Origin: Oikopleura dioica
Taxonomy: Eukaryota > Chordata > Appendicularia > Copelata > Oikopleuridae
Assembly: GCA_907165135.1 (NCBI GenBank)
Contig: OU015570.1
Span: forward strand, 2,569,525-2,633,524
DNA: 64,000 bases
Direction of reading: 5' to 3'
The notes under the pieces were generated by a model. It did no database searches. It saw only the letters and a program-made list of their open reading frames with translations, and had not been told where the DNA came from. Positions 18,223-27,981 of this stretch are shown in pieces; position 1 is the first letter of the stretch; every line of letters starts with the position of its first letter. Made by a program: the position numbers and the translations under genes.

Positions 18223-20367
18223 ACAATTCGCTCAATTTCAAGTTCATCTCGAACCCGTATTCGACTTAAACTGCTCAATATTCTTCGACCTTCGTTCATC
18301 GAAGACGGACAATTTTCCAAATTCGTCACATCACAACAACTGTTAACTACTCGAGATGAAATGGAAAATGCAATAAATATCTACCGTCAATTTTATTAAA
18401 AGCTCAAAGCTCAACTCGCAGCGAATCGCTCATGGAAGCCTTGATAGACTGCCAAGCAATCAATGTGTATTTGGACGACAATCATATGTTCCGTTTCCGC
18501 TCAAAGAAGCTGCCGTCGACACCTCGGAATCGTTCATCAAAAGAATAAATCGATACATGATGACAATTCATCCTGCTCCGCTCAACTTCCAAAATCAACA
18601 ATACCAGAAGCTCCTAAAAGGGACAAGAAAAATTGCCCAACGCTCGAGATCTGCACATCTGTTCTCTGCTGAAAACCAGATCTGTTCCCTGGAAAGTTAC
18701 CTTTTCAAATGCCCGCTTACACCTAAGACATATCAGCCTGACCCGACCGCTCCAACTGAAACGGCTGAAGATCAAACAAAATTTGTTCTCAATGAAAATG
18801 AGGATCAAGAAGCGGAAGAAGATCAGCTCGATCAAAATCTTGCTCCAGCTCCTGCTCATAATGATACGAAAGGAAGATCAAAGTATCAGAAGCCCTCATA
18901 TAGATCAACATGAGCCTGTTGATAGAGATGATGGACTTTAAGTTCTAGCTCCGAAATGGAAACATCGCCTTCGTTCACGACGATGTTAATCAAGCCATTA
19001 AGCTCCTGCTCCTACTCCTAATCACACTTGATTACGAAGTTCGCTCAACATCTGTTTTTCGAAGTCCTGTTCTTAAGGTATACTTGAAGCTCGTTTATTG
19101 GATCAAAAACTTCGGCAATGTTTATGCACACTGGAATGGCTCACTTCAGAGCTCGAAGTAATCCCCGCTGATGATCAAAGGGAATCCAGTTCCGCTCATT
19201 TGCTGTGAAGAAGTTTAATACAGGCCTCTTTGGACTTGTGTTCTCATGACCCAGCTAATGTGTTTATCAATTGCGCACACGATGGACACCGCTTATCTGA
19301 ACCTTGGCCCACTCCTCTAAAGATGTGAAGCAATGCGTGCAGTTGCTTTGTCACATTCAGATAATTCATAATCAAGTTACTCAAGGATGATTCTGCTCGC
19401 TCGAAGATTCATCTGCTCAAACGATCGAGATCAAGTTGTTCAAAGACGTTTCTGCTCGCTCATGGGACCGTCTGCTCAATTCATAATCAAAGACGATTAT
19501 GACGTTCATGGGATCGTCTTCTCTAACAATCAAGCAACAATTAAGCTCACAAACGATTTTTACGCTCATGAAGTCGTCCTCTTAATGAAATAAGAGTTTT
19601 CAATTATCAAGTTGCTCATAGACGATTTTGATGCTTATTGAATTGTCCTCTCAATCAGCGAAGTTTATTCTTTTAAAGCTGCTCACCGACGATCTTGAAG
19701 CTCATTATGTTCAAGTTACTGGCGCCCTCTACTTGCACCGCTATTCCTAACCTTGCGCCGCACTTCCGCAGATGTTGGCGATTGTGTGCAGTTGCCAATC
19801 ACCTTATTCGAAAATATGTTCTTGCCGCATTCTCCCAGCTCAAATGGAACGATGCGAATCTCCTTGTTCTAAAAGGGGGAAGAAAAGAAATGAAAACTGC
19901 TCGTTTGCTCGCAAATGTTCAATTGCTCACTTGGTTTTTCAAAAAGCTCCTGCTCGAGCTCGCAGTCGAAAATCCAAATCGATGAAAATGGCTGTTCAAA
20001 CAGAAAAACATCTCTGCGCGCTGCAACGCTCGTTAATCTCCCGCGCCAGGACAAAAGGGACCCGTCGTTTCATCCCTAACGTCAAATGGAAATGCACCGA
20101 CTAAAACAAGCCAAATCGAAAAATGACTTTACAAAAAGAGACAAGAAGCTCAACGGATCAACCACGCTAGTCACAGTTCCTACGATCACACTTATCCGTG
20201 TTTCAAGTGGCAAAAAGAGAAGTCCGGAAGTAATTAAAAGAAAAATTGTTTCTATCATGTTAATTGCTAAGCAGAAGAGAAATGCCGACTTACCTTGAAA
20301 CAGTTATTTTCACCTTCAGAGATGCTGCATAAAACGAAGATACCAACGATTCGCGCTGAATTTCGTC
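18223..20367 (+). other. Element B internal non-coding region with GCTCA-rich imperfect repeats
   Basis: No pol domains found. 19380-19700 holds imperfect repeats around ACGATTNTGACGCTCATG..TCGTC. Short ORFs (18557-18913, 19695-19985, 19772-20104) overlap one another and show no recognised domain. An internal polypurine tract, AAAAGGGGGAAGAAAAG, lies at 19871-19887. Confidence 0.6.
19869..19890 (+). promoter_or_regulatory. Element B internal polypurine tract
   Basis: CTAAAAGGGGGAAGAAAAGA. It occupies the same relative place (upstream of ORF3) as in A and C, although pol is gone. Confidence 0.6.
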
Positions 20368-20970
20368 ATGGGGATTAAAATACCCATTGTGGAAGAATTT
20401 AATTGTGAGAAAACCTTTGTTATCAGAGAGCTCCTCGAAGAAATCGAAGTATCTATCAAAGAAAAGCCTGATTGGTTCCAAATATTGACTCAAAAATCAC
20501 TCAATCTCAGCACGATCGACAGCAATCTGAAGTGTCTTCTTATCTTCTCTTGCAAAGGCCTCATACTCACCGCTCAAGGATCAAATCCTGAAACAGGAAA
20601 TTTGATTGTCTCCGAATATGCAAGGAAATGGGCAAAACAAAGGTCCGTTTGGAGAAGATTGGAAAACATCGAAATAACCGATTTACGAATTCTCAAATCA
20701 GAAGTCTGCTTTATAATTCACGAACATCTAAAGCACCTAGGGTTAAAAGACTCATCGACAAACACCATGGCTCGTTCAGAAATACAGTTCATCGAAGAAG
20801 TAAATGATGTTCCGGTCGGCCAAGCTCAACAGCCGCCCGTTGACTCTCCTGTCAACCAAAACGATTCTTTCCAAACAATCACTGCTTATGGACAAAATGC
20901 ACTCGATGAAATTATTGGCTTTAAAACACAGGACATTCCTCTACCAGAAAGACAAACGATCAAAAAATAA
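20368..20970 (+). CDS. Element B ORF3 (200 aa), unknown function
   Basis: Sits between the internal polypurine tract and the 3' polypurine tract, the same slot as ORF3 in A and C. Residues 1-125 are mixed helical (motifs FVIRELLEEIEV, WFQILTQKS, YARKWAKQRS). The C-terminal third is acidic and Pro/Gln-rich (EVNDVPVGQAQQPPVDSPV), as in A and C. No signal peptide, membrane helix or zinc site. Direct sequence similarity to A/C ORF3 is weak by eye, so homology rests on position, layout and composition. Confidence 0.6.
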   Translation: MGIKIPIVEEFNCEKTFVIRELLEEIEVSIKEKPDWFQILTQKSLNLSTIDSNLKCLLIFSCKGLILTAQGSNPETGNLIVSEYARKWAKQRSVWRRLENIEITDLRILKSEVCFIIHEHLKHLGLKDSSTNTMARSEIQFIEEVNDVPVGQAQQPPVDSPVNQNDSFQTITAYGQNALDEIIGFKTQDIPLPERQTIKK

Positions 20971-20985
20971 ATGGAGGAGGAATTA

Positions 20986-21383
20986 TGTAGTGTTTCTCAT
21001 TAGTCATCCGCCACTTGTGTTCACCGCGCCGCGCCGCGCGCAGTTCACGACCCGCGAAGCGCATTTCACCACGCGCAAACGCTCCGCCGCAAACCGCGAA
21101 AGCACAGCTCACCACGGACTAGGATCAACTCACGACTCACGAAAAAGTCACTCACCACGATCTAACAGCTCACCACGGTTTATGAAAACCATATATAAAC
21201 GATCATATTTCTCACTGACACACAGTTCACACAACACACTCAACACTACTTTTTACTCAGAGACATCACAATAAAACTTGCTCTTTTTAACACAACGTTC
21301 GTCGCTCACTATTTGTATTCCCGCTCGCGAATACGATAAACGCAATTAGTTATCCAACTTATGTACTGTGAGAAACACGTACA
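20986..21383 (+). repeat. Element B 3' LTR (398 bp)
   Basis: As the 5' LTR without the 21-bp duplication. Preceded by ATGGAGGAGGAATTA and followed by target duplication AGCG. Confidence 0.88.
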
Positions 21384-21573
21384 AGCGCTCATTTCAAAGC
21401 TCCGTCTAAAATCTTTAAAATTAAAATTTAAAAAGTTAGTCTATGAATTTGAAGAGTAGTTGGAGCTCTACAAAATGATTCAAATTTGGGAAAAGTCGGA
21501 CGAAAATTGTGGGAGGAGATAGACTTTGAGCAAGTCATCCCATTTTTTATACTTCTACGCTCACGATTCTTTT
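21384..21573. repeat. Right arm of palindrome P, inner part
   Basis: Reverse complement of about 16810-16985 (AGCTCCGTCTA, GGAGCTCTACAAAATG, CGGACGAAAATTGTGGGAGG). Interrupted by element C at TTTT. The ORF 20804-21274 upstream is a read-through of the B LTR and not a gene. Confidence 0.8.
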
Positions 21574-21880
21574 TGTAGTGTTTATATACTGTATTGCGCT
21601 ATGTATAAATTTGTCCTTTCCTACCAATCAATCCTGACAGCTCAGCGCTAGCTGTTCTAGTGCTCATTATTTTCATTTTCGTGAACACCAAATTCTCGTG
21701 CTCGTGAACTCCAAATTTTCGTGTTCGTGAACTCGTAAAATCCGAGTTCACGGAATGAGTCCATGTGCACGAAACCTACTATAAAAAAGACTGCTCCTCT
21801 TTTTACAATTCATTCTACTTTTCTTTTTTCTGGAATAAACATCTCAGATAAAAATCACTTTGTAGTGTATAATCACTACA
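21574..21880 (+). repeat. Element C 5' LTR (307 bp)
   Basis: TGTAGTG...CACTACA. TATA-like CTACTATAAAAAAG at about 21777 and AATAAA at about 21835. Internal short repeats of CGTGAAC (21680-21760). Confidence 0.9.
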
Positions 21881-21883
21881 AAT

Positions 21884-21901
21884 TGGTGACTGAGTTATTC
21901 C
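21884..21901 (+). promoter_or_regulatory. Element C primer-binding site
   Basis: TGGTGACTGAGTTATTCC, three bases after the LTR. Same nine-base start as in A and B. Confidence 0.7.
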
Positions 21902-21925
21902 TTATCCCTACCCCCGATAGAGATC

Positions 21926-23233
21926 ATGATGAAAATCATTACAAAAGAGATTGCAGAGAGATTAATTAATGAGAATTGGACACCTCTCTTATTTGATGCA
22001 ACACAACTCGATGCAAATCTAAAAAATGGGCTTACCTACTTGGCTAGAAAAGACCCAACTTTAGTAAAGAAAATCGATAAAAATCCGCTTCGACGTCTTG
22101 GTACTGAAAAAGCTGTTTTTCTTTTCAAAACTCCATTGGATGAAATTCCGTCAGTCAATGAAGATCAACAAAAGGAATTGTGCGATCAAGCCAAGCAAAT
22201 CTTTGCTGAAGAACGTGAAAGCCAAATTTTTCAAATCGAAAAAGCCCCTCCGCAACCAAAGAAGAAAAACGTGGAAACTAATCCAGGAATGGATGAGCTT
22301 ACAAATCTTGTTCAATCGGGAGAAATGACCGACATTGATGTCCAAATGCTTTTGACTGCGTTTAAAGAAACACACAAGTCCGAGAAAACTCCTGAAGAAA
22401 ATCCTACTCCTGCACTGCAAACTCCCCGAATCACCCAAAAACGTGCTTTAACGAATGTGAAAGTTAAGAATCCAAAATACGATTCCTCACTTCCCATCAG
22501 CGCGTGGATCACGAACATGGAAATCTATGGCAAGGTTTCCGCACTTGAAGACGAAGAGCTAATCACTGTAGCTCTGAGTAGCTTGCTAGCAGAAAATGAA
22601 GGAAGTCACATCATGGCATCACTCTCAGCTAACGAGTTGAAAGACTGGAATTCCTTCAAGAATAAAATGCTCGAAAGTCTCGGAAAAACACGGGACTACT
22701 ACAAGCTCGAATTCGAGAACTATCAACGTGGTTCTGACAGTTTTGGCGTCGCAATGGCAAAACTCTGCTTCTACTATAAGCAAGGTTACGATGTTGACGA
22801 CTTACGAAGAAGCGATGAAGAACTGCTTATCGAAAGATTTTGCCATTCTCAAGATAGTCGAATGAAAGAACTTCTCCTCCGAGAAAAGGCTCATTTGAAT
22901 ATCAACACGATCGTCAAAAGAGCAAATGAGCTAGAGAGATCCATTCCAAAGAGAGAAGTGAATTTTGCGATTCCACAAGTTGCAGCTCATGAAAATCTCG
23001 AGAAAAAGATCGAAGGTCTTATCGAAATCGTCAAGCAGATGAAATCTGAAAAATATCAGAAGAAAAAGACCACACTTAAAAAGAGAGCTCCGATCAATCA
23101 AGAGAAAACGCAAGGATTTTGCCTCAAATTCATCCGCGACGGCAAATGCTCATATGGATCATCATGCAAGTATATCCACGACAAATCTGGTATTGCACCT
23201 GAAGAAGTTGTGAAATATGCTAAATCTATTTAG
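21926..23233 (+). CDS. gag: Element C Gag with C-terminal CCCH zinc finger (435 aa)
   Basis: N-terminal domain (1-110), acidic/Lys-rich linker, capsid-like domain (about 165-350) aligning with A (NYQRGSDSF, LREKAHLNI, ANELERSI), basic segment (KKKTTLKKRA) and a perfect C-x8-C-x5-C-x3-H finger (LKFIRDGK, SYGSS, KYIH spacers). Stop TAG at 23231, with GAT next. The protease frame (-1 relative to gag) opens at 23224, so the overlap is only 10 nt. No clear slippery heptamer is seen. Start chosen at ATG 21926, right after the PBS leader. Confidence 0.88.
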   Translation: MMKIITKEIAERLINENWTPLLFDATQLDANLKNGLTYLARKDPTLVKKIDKNPLRRLGTEKAVFLFKTPLDEIPSVNEDQQKELCDQAKQIFAEERESQIFQIEKAPPQPKKKNVETNPGMDELTNLVQSGEMTDIDVQMLLTAFKETHKSEKTPEENPTPALQTPRITQKRALTNVKVKNPKYDSSLPISAWITNMEIYGKVSALEDEELITVALSSLLAENEGSHIMASLSANELKDWNSFKNKMLESLGKTRDYYKLEFENYQRGSDSFGVAMAKLCFYYKQGYDVDDLRRSDEELLIERFCHSQDSRMKELLLREKAHLNINTIVKRANELERSIPKREVNFAIPQVAAHENLEKKIEGLIEIVKQMKSEKYQKKKTTLKKRAPINQEKTQGFCLKFIRDGKCSYGSSCKYIHDKSGIAPEEVVKYAKSI

Positions 23234-23775
23234 GATGTTCAACAAATGAATTTTCTTGTCCGAATTATTTTTCGGTACCAAAATCTCTCAAATTCATCTC
23301 AGTTAACATCAAAAATCTTGTCTTTCCTGCTCTGATCGACAGCGCCTGCTCTCGAACTTGTATAAATGCCTCTCTTCCATTCATCGGGAAAACAAAACCT
23401 ACGAATATGAAAGTCTACTGCGCAAACAATCAAGTCATCACACCAAACATCCTATCATCACCATTGATGATGGAAGTTAAATCGCAAGATGGTCCACTTC
23501 ATCTCAAAACCACTCCACTTGTAATCGACGGACTTTGCTGTCCAATTATTCTAGGACTTGATCTTCTCACCGATTTGCAAATGAGCGCATCTGATGACTT
23601 CATTACCATACAGCAAAAACGAATAAAAACAGTACATCCCGATCTTTCTCAAAAATTCAACATAAAAGCGATCGTCACTCTTGATGAAGATGATGGAAGC
23701 GAAAAAAAAAAATCATTAAAAACTTTCCAAAAACTTCGAAGTCAAAAAAGCAGAAAAGATAAATTTCATACCTGA
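23224..23775 (+). CDS. Element C protease region (fragmentary frame)
   Basis: Read in the frame -1 to gag: LIDSACSRTC active-site motif (D-S-A) near 23336, then PLVIDGLCCPIILGLDLL, the second retropepsin signature, near 23545. The first in-frame ATG is 23407, inside the domain, so it has no independent start. It runs through an 11-A tract (23702-23712) and ends at 23775. The RT frame (+1) is open from 23720, so the two frames overlap between 23720 and 23775. This could be a single-base indel in an A-run or a recoding event; indel is simpler. Confidence 0.7.
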   Translation: MYLGCSTNEFSCPNYFSVPKSLKFISVNIKNLVFPALIDSACSRTCINASLPFIGKTKPTNMKVYCANNQVITPNILSSPLMMEVKSQDGPLHLKTTPLVIDGLCCPIILGLDLLTDLQMSASDDFITIQQKRIKTVHPDLSQKFNIKAIVTLDEDDGSEKKKSLKTFQKLRSQKSRKDKFHT

Positions 23776-26647
23776 AATTGCATCTTTTGGCGACACAAAC
23801 GAAGAACAAAAACAAATCCTTCTTCTCCTCACTTGTAAATATAAACTCGCCTTTTCGATGGATGAATCTGACCTTGGAAAACTCCATGGATTCAGATTCT
23901 CAATGCCTTTTCATGATGAGAAAGCAACCACTCATCAGCCGCCTCGTCCTATTCCGATTCATCTCCAAGCACAAGTTGAATCCGAAATCAGAAAGTGGGA
24001 ATCACTCGAAATCATCGAGGAAACACAATCTCCAAACAATATTCCACTTCTGATTCTCAAGAAACCAGACGGAAGCATCCGTATATCCCTTGATGCGAGA
24101 AACCTCAATGCGTTGTTAATCAAGGATCGATTTCCTTTACCTGTTATGACGCAGGTTTTTCACGAAATAGGAAAGCGCCTTCCTGATAGGGATTCCTGTT
24201 TCATTTCGAATTTCGACCTCCATCGAGGATATTGGCAGTTACAAACGCTCGAGGATGACTGCCCGAAAATGGCCTTCAGCTTCAATAACAAGCACTACGC
24301 AGCGCGTCGAATGCTTTACGGAGTTGCAACTGGCCCTTCTGCATTTTCAAGAGTTATGGCTAAACTTCTTGACCACAAATCGATTCTCTTGTATCTCGAC
24401 GATGTTATTGCTGTCGACTCAAGCTTTGATGAACATGTCAAAACGATCGAATTTATTCTCAAAACATGCTATGATCACGGTCTACTTCTGTCTCCAAAGA
24501 AATGCTTCCTTTGCAAGGGAGAAATAGACTTTCTTGGACATTCGATTTCGAAAAACGGAATTCGTTCAACAGAAAAGCATCTAAAAGTCATCAAAGAGCT
24601 TAAACCACCCAAAAATCGCAATGAAGTAAAACGAATGTTAGGATGTATTAACTTCAACCTCAAATTTGTCCAGGACGGCTCATCAATCCTTCAACCGCTC
24701 TACGAACTAACATCGAAAAAGAAAGACTTTGTCTGGGAAGAAAAACACCAATCCGCCTTTGATGAAATCAAGAAACGGCTCCTTGAAAGACCCTGCTTAG
24801 CTCACTTTAAAGAAGGATGTGAGCTTGTTCTCGTTACTGACAGCAGTGGATCTAAGATTGGTGGTTGCCTGTACCAGAAAGATGGTGATGAACTTGTTGC
24901 TCTTGGATATTTTTCAAAGGCACTTGTTGGACCTGACCTTCGAAGATCGATGAGAGCAAAAGAACTGTTTGCCCTCGCACTCGGGATTCAATTCTTTGAA
25001 TTTTATCTTCTCAATACGACCTTCACCGCTGTCGTCGATCACAAGAGTCTTCTGTACTTGTTTAAAGAGCAATCTGAATACCGAAAGAATGACATCAAGC
25101 TTCAAAATCTGCTTAATTACCTTCTACGATTCGACTTTCGAATCCTCCACAAAAGTGGGGACTCACCAATCATGGCAACAGCAGACTTCTTGAGCCGACT
25201 TCCTGAGTACAAAAGCTCTGAGCTTGAAAAAGACTCCGAAACCTTTGAAGACATACCAGAAACAGTATTGATTCTTCACACTTCCTCTGAAAAGAACAAC
25301 CAAATTATCTTCAAATTCGGCGATCAAGAATTTGATGAAAGTACTGTTACAAGACTTCAAATGGAATGCAATATTACCCGAAACAAATTTGAGAAAGCTA
25401 AACGGAATCCAAAGTCATCATTCAAAATCAAAAATGATGTTCTTTACAAGGACAATCGCCTTGTCCTTCCAGAAAACTTGTCCGATGAATTCCTATCATA
25501 CCTTCACTGCGTAACCGGACATGCAGGAGCAAAACAAATGGTCACTCTCTGCCAGAAGTTCTTCATTCATCAAGTACAAATGAAGATCCGCCAACTAACT
25601 TCTACTTGCCCAACTTGCCTTCAAATCAAACCAATGGCAAAACTACGACCGTCGATGATCGAGAAACGAATGTTTGAATCGACTCCCTTTACGAAAACGC
25701 ACTTTGACCTTGTAGATTACGCAAGACCCGACAGCGCCGGAAAACGCTATCTACTAACCTGCTGCGACTCCCTCACAGGATTCCTCGATGGAATACCACT
25801 AAGCCGAAAAACCGATGAGATTGTCGCAAAACATCTCCTGAACCTCATTCTTACTCATGGATGCACTGGAGACGCTATCACCGACAATGGTGCCGAGCTA
25901 AATGGCCCACTTGTCACTGAGATCTTCAAACGTTTTGAAATCCGCCATACCACAACAACGGCTTATCGTAGCCAGAGCAATGGTCAACTCGAAAGATTGC
26001 ACCGAGAAATAAACCTTAAGCTCAAAACACTCAATGCAAACAACAGAAACTGGTCTGCAGCGTGGCCACTCTGTAAGTATTTTGTTAACAACCTTCCGAA
26101 AGAAAGCCTTGACGGACTAAGCGCCAACGAAGCTTACTATGGTCGCTCATTCAATCCGCCATTTCAAACCAATTTCGATGCCAAATCTTCCGGAAAACCA
26201 TGGATCAAGAGCCTTGAAAGCTACTTCAAGGAACTCCATCCCGCGATCCTCGCCTACCAAATCGAAAAGCACCGCAAACTTGTCAAATCTGACAAAAACA
26301 GCTGCCCCGTCCTTAAAATTGGTCAAAAATGTCTTGTCTGGAAGCCAGCACTTGGCAAGCTCAGCAGAGTTTGGCACGGCCCCTACACAATTCACAAGCG
26401 AATCAGCAAAGATTCGTACATCGTGAAAGATATAAACATCGGCCGTGAATACAGAAGACACATTAATCTGATCCGACCATGCAAAATGCAGCAGCAGGAC
26501 TGTGAAACAGAAAGTCTTTCAGCGAAAGACCAAACCGAAGTTCCGAATAAATGTCTTGATGAAATGATGTCACCCGAGACAATCATCAACTCCGACGACG
26601 AAAACGAAAACGCCTGGTCAAAGCGACTGCGTCCGCGAAAGCGATAA
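23720..26647 (+). CDS. pol: Element C Pol (RT, RNase H, integrase)
   Basis: First ATG in frame 23858, but homology to A (INFIPEIASFGDTN) starts upstream at about 23759, so the true protein enters from the protease. RT has YLDD at 24392-24403; RNase H has VTDSSGSKIGG, AKELFALA and VVDHKSLLYL; integrase zinc domain H-x4-H (HCVTGH) and CPTC; DDE core with HFDLVD, TDNGAE, GQLERLHRE; GPY-type module (WHGPYTIHK). Ends AWSKRLRPRKR. All catalytic residues I can check are present. No chromodomain. Confidence 0.9.
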   Translation, partial: KLSKNFEVKKAEKINFIPEIASFGDTNEEQKQILLLLTCKYKLAFSMDESDLGKLHGFRFSMPFHDEKATTHQPPRPIPIHLQAQVESEIRKWESLEIIEETQSPNNIPLLILKKPDGSIRISLDARNLNALLIKDRFPLPVMTQVFHEIGKRLPDRDSCFISNFDLHRGYWQLQTLEDDCPKMAFSFNNKHYAARRMLYGVATGPSAFSRVMAKLLDHKSILLYLDDVIAVDSSFDEHVKTIEFILKTCYDHGLLLSPKKCFLCKGEIDFLGHSISKNGIRSTEKHLKVIKELKPPKNRNEVKRMLGCINFNLKFVQDGSSILQPLYELTSKKKDFVWEEKHQSAFDEIKKRLLERPCLAHFKEGCELVLVTDSSGSKIGGCLYQKDGDELVALGYFSKALVGPDLRRSMRAKELFALALGIQFFEFYLLNTTFTAVVDHKSLLYLFKEQSEYRKNDIKLQNLLNYLLRFDFRILHKSGDSPIMATADFLSRLPEYKSSELEKDSETFEDIPETVLILHTSSEKNNQIIFKFGDQEFDESTVTRLQMECNITRNKFEKAKRNPKSSFKIKNDVLYKDNRLVLPENLSDEFLSYLHCVTGHAGAKQMVTLCQKFFIHQVQMKIRQLTSTCPTCLQIKPMAKLRPSMIEKRMFESTPFTKTHFDLVDYARPDSAGKRYLLTCCDSLTGFLDGIPLSRKTDEIVAKHLLNLILTHGCTGDAITDNGAELNGPLVTEIFKRFEIRHTTTTAYRSQSNGQLERLHREINLKLKTLNANNRNWSAAWPLCKYFVNNLPKESLDGLSANEAYYGRSFNPPFQTNFDAKSSGKPWIKSLESYFKELHPAILAYQIEKHRKLVKSDKNSCPVLKIGQKCLVWKPALGKLSRVWHGPYTIHKRISKDSYIVKDINIGREYRRHINLIRPCKMQQQDCETESLSAKDQTEVPNKCLDEMMSPETIINSDDENENAWSKRLRPRKR

Positions 26648-26650
26648 AAT

Positions 26651-26671
26651 CAAAATAAAGGGGAGGAAGGG
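26651..26671 (+). promoter_or_regulatory. Element C internal polypurine tract
   Basis: AAAATAAAGGGGAGGAAGG four bases after the pol stop. It parallels A and B. Confidence 0.65.
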
Positions 26672-26710
26672 CCTCCACAACCCTGAATTTGAAATCCACA
26701 TTCAGCGTGT

Positions 26711-27019
26711 GTGGTTGCCAATATTAAAAAGTCCATAGAGTACTCGACTTCAAAGCAATATTCAATGGTAGCTCACGGAGAAGGGACCTCCACAAAAACT
26801 GTCGTCATAAACCCCATTGAATTCCCGCCGCAATCAAAAGTCAAAGATGGCCAGCCTTTGAGATGTTCCGCTATCGTTCCTTACGTCCGCTGTTCACGTG
26901 GCCACAATCGAACAGGAGACCTTAAGTTCCGATATGTTCATTTTGAGCACGGCTGTGGAAACAACAAAATGCTACCCTTCCAAATTGGCAAAATGTCTTA
27001 TCGAAGACTCACGAAATAA
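26711..27019 (+). CDS. Element C small ORF between pol and ORF3 (102 aa)
   Basis: Unrecognised. Contains a Cys/His-rich stretch (VRCSRGHNRTG, then HFEHGCGNN) that might bind metal, but spacing fits no family I know. No clear equivalent in A or B. May be a chance ORF. Confidence 0.35.
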   Translation: MVANIKKSIEYSTSKQYSMVAHGEGTSTKTVVINPIEFPPQSKVKDGQPLRCSAIVPYVRCSRGHNRTGDLKFRYVHFEHGCGNNKMLPFQIGKMSYRRLTK

Positions 27020-27309
27020 CGATTAATCATTCTCAGCGAGAAAAGCGGCATATCGAAAACTGAAATCATCAGCTTAATGAAATTTCCGATAATTCGAATG
27101 ATCTTCAGCGAAGAATCAAAATAACGCCTTCTTATGCCCAAGAAGAACTCCAGCACAAAATTCGCCTCGCGCTGGAACATAATTGGGGCGCGTCACGGCT
27201 GAGCGCCCCCAGCAATTACCTCGGTCGCGCCTGAGTCCCGACTGGTACCTGGCTAGCAGCGCTAGAATCGTAAAAACGAGAAAAAGCCAAAAAATGAAAA
27301 ATCTCGAAA

Positions 27310-27921
27310 ATGATTTCTTTATTTTTGCTCCCGCTCACCAAAAGAATCGTGCAACGTTTTTTACTACCAGCGATCTTCAATATCATCATTCCAGTTGACT
27401 TCTTACCCATCGCTTACATAGAGAATTTGAAGAGAACACGCGAAATGATCGAAAACGAGCAAGCAGAAGCAGAATTAATCAAGGCGAAATACGAGTTAGA
27501 CTACGACGAGATCTTCCAACTTCTTGAACAACCTCTTCAAAAAGAAGAAACGATTCTTTTCTGGTTCGGTAAAATGAGCTTCCTCTTCACGACCCTTTAC
27601 GAATATTTCGACAATGAAAATCTAATCAAAACAATTTTGAAAGATTACGAGGAAAAATTTCATACTTTTCGTAATATTTTGAAGATTTTTGAAGTTGATA
27701 TTGAGTTCTTTAACAAGAAACTTAAAATTGCAAGTCATTTAAATAATAAATTCCGGACTTCGATTCTCTCTGAATATCCTCCAAGAATTACCAATTTTGA
27801 AAGCCCTCCGAACTCAGTTATTGTTGGAGCCGAAAATCGCCAACCAGTACCTGTGGAAAACTCGCCGATTAACTACGATCAACCATCTTTCCCTGAAAAT
27901 CTTAGTGAAATTTTTAATTGA
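27310..27921 (+). CDS. Element C ORF3 (203 aa), unknown function
   Basis: Located just upstream of the 3' polypurine tract. N-terminal hydrophobic stretch (residues 1-40, LLPAIFNIIIPVDFLPIAYI) aligns with LPMIFGIEVD in A ORF3. Next come charged helices (MIENEQAEAELIKAKYELDY), a central YEYFDNENL region and a short acidic Pro-rich tail. A hydrophobic start could be a signal anchor, but A's version is less hydrophobic. The true start may be ATG 27445 (MIENEQ). Function unknown. Confidence 0.6.
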   Translation: MISLFLLPLTKRIVQRFLLPAIFNIIIPVDFLPIAYIENLKRTREMIENEQAEAELIKAKYELDYDEIFQLLEQPLQKEETILFWFGKMSFLFTTLYEYFDNENLIKTILKDYEEKFHTFRNILKIFEVDIEFFNKKLKIASHLNNKFRTSILSEYPPRITNFESPPNSVIVGAENRQPVPVENSPINYDQPSFPENLSEIFN

Positions 27922-27964
27922 TATATCTGTTAGAAATTTCTATTTTCCCTACGCTTCGCTTCAA

Positions 27965-27981
27965 ATAATGAGGGAGGAATA
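27965..27981 (+). promoter_or_regulatory. Element C 3' polypurine tract
   Basis: AATAATGAGGGAGGAATA directly before TGTAGTG of the 3' LTR. Confidence 0.8.

Larger units (their letters stand above)
17046..21383 (+). mobile_element. Element B: non-autonomous LTR retrotransposon related to A and C
   Basis: LTRs 17046-17464 (419 bp) and 20986-21383 (398 bp), with target duplication AGCG (17042-17045; 21384-21387). PBS TGGTGACTGAAG at 17470; polypurine AATGGAGGAGGAATTA before the 3' LTR. It retains a Gag N-terminus, the CCCH finger and ORF3, but no capsid, protease, RT or integrase. The space between is diverged GCTCA-rich sequence. Only about 21 bp of length difference separates the LTRs, so it moved recently and must have used proteins from a relative. 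Confidence 0.88.

Noticed and set aside
20804-21274. 156-aa ORF spanning the end of B and its 3' LTR
   Set aside because: Out of frame with ORF3 and continues through the LTR; its LTR part is identical to an ORF in the 5' LTR.
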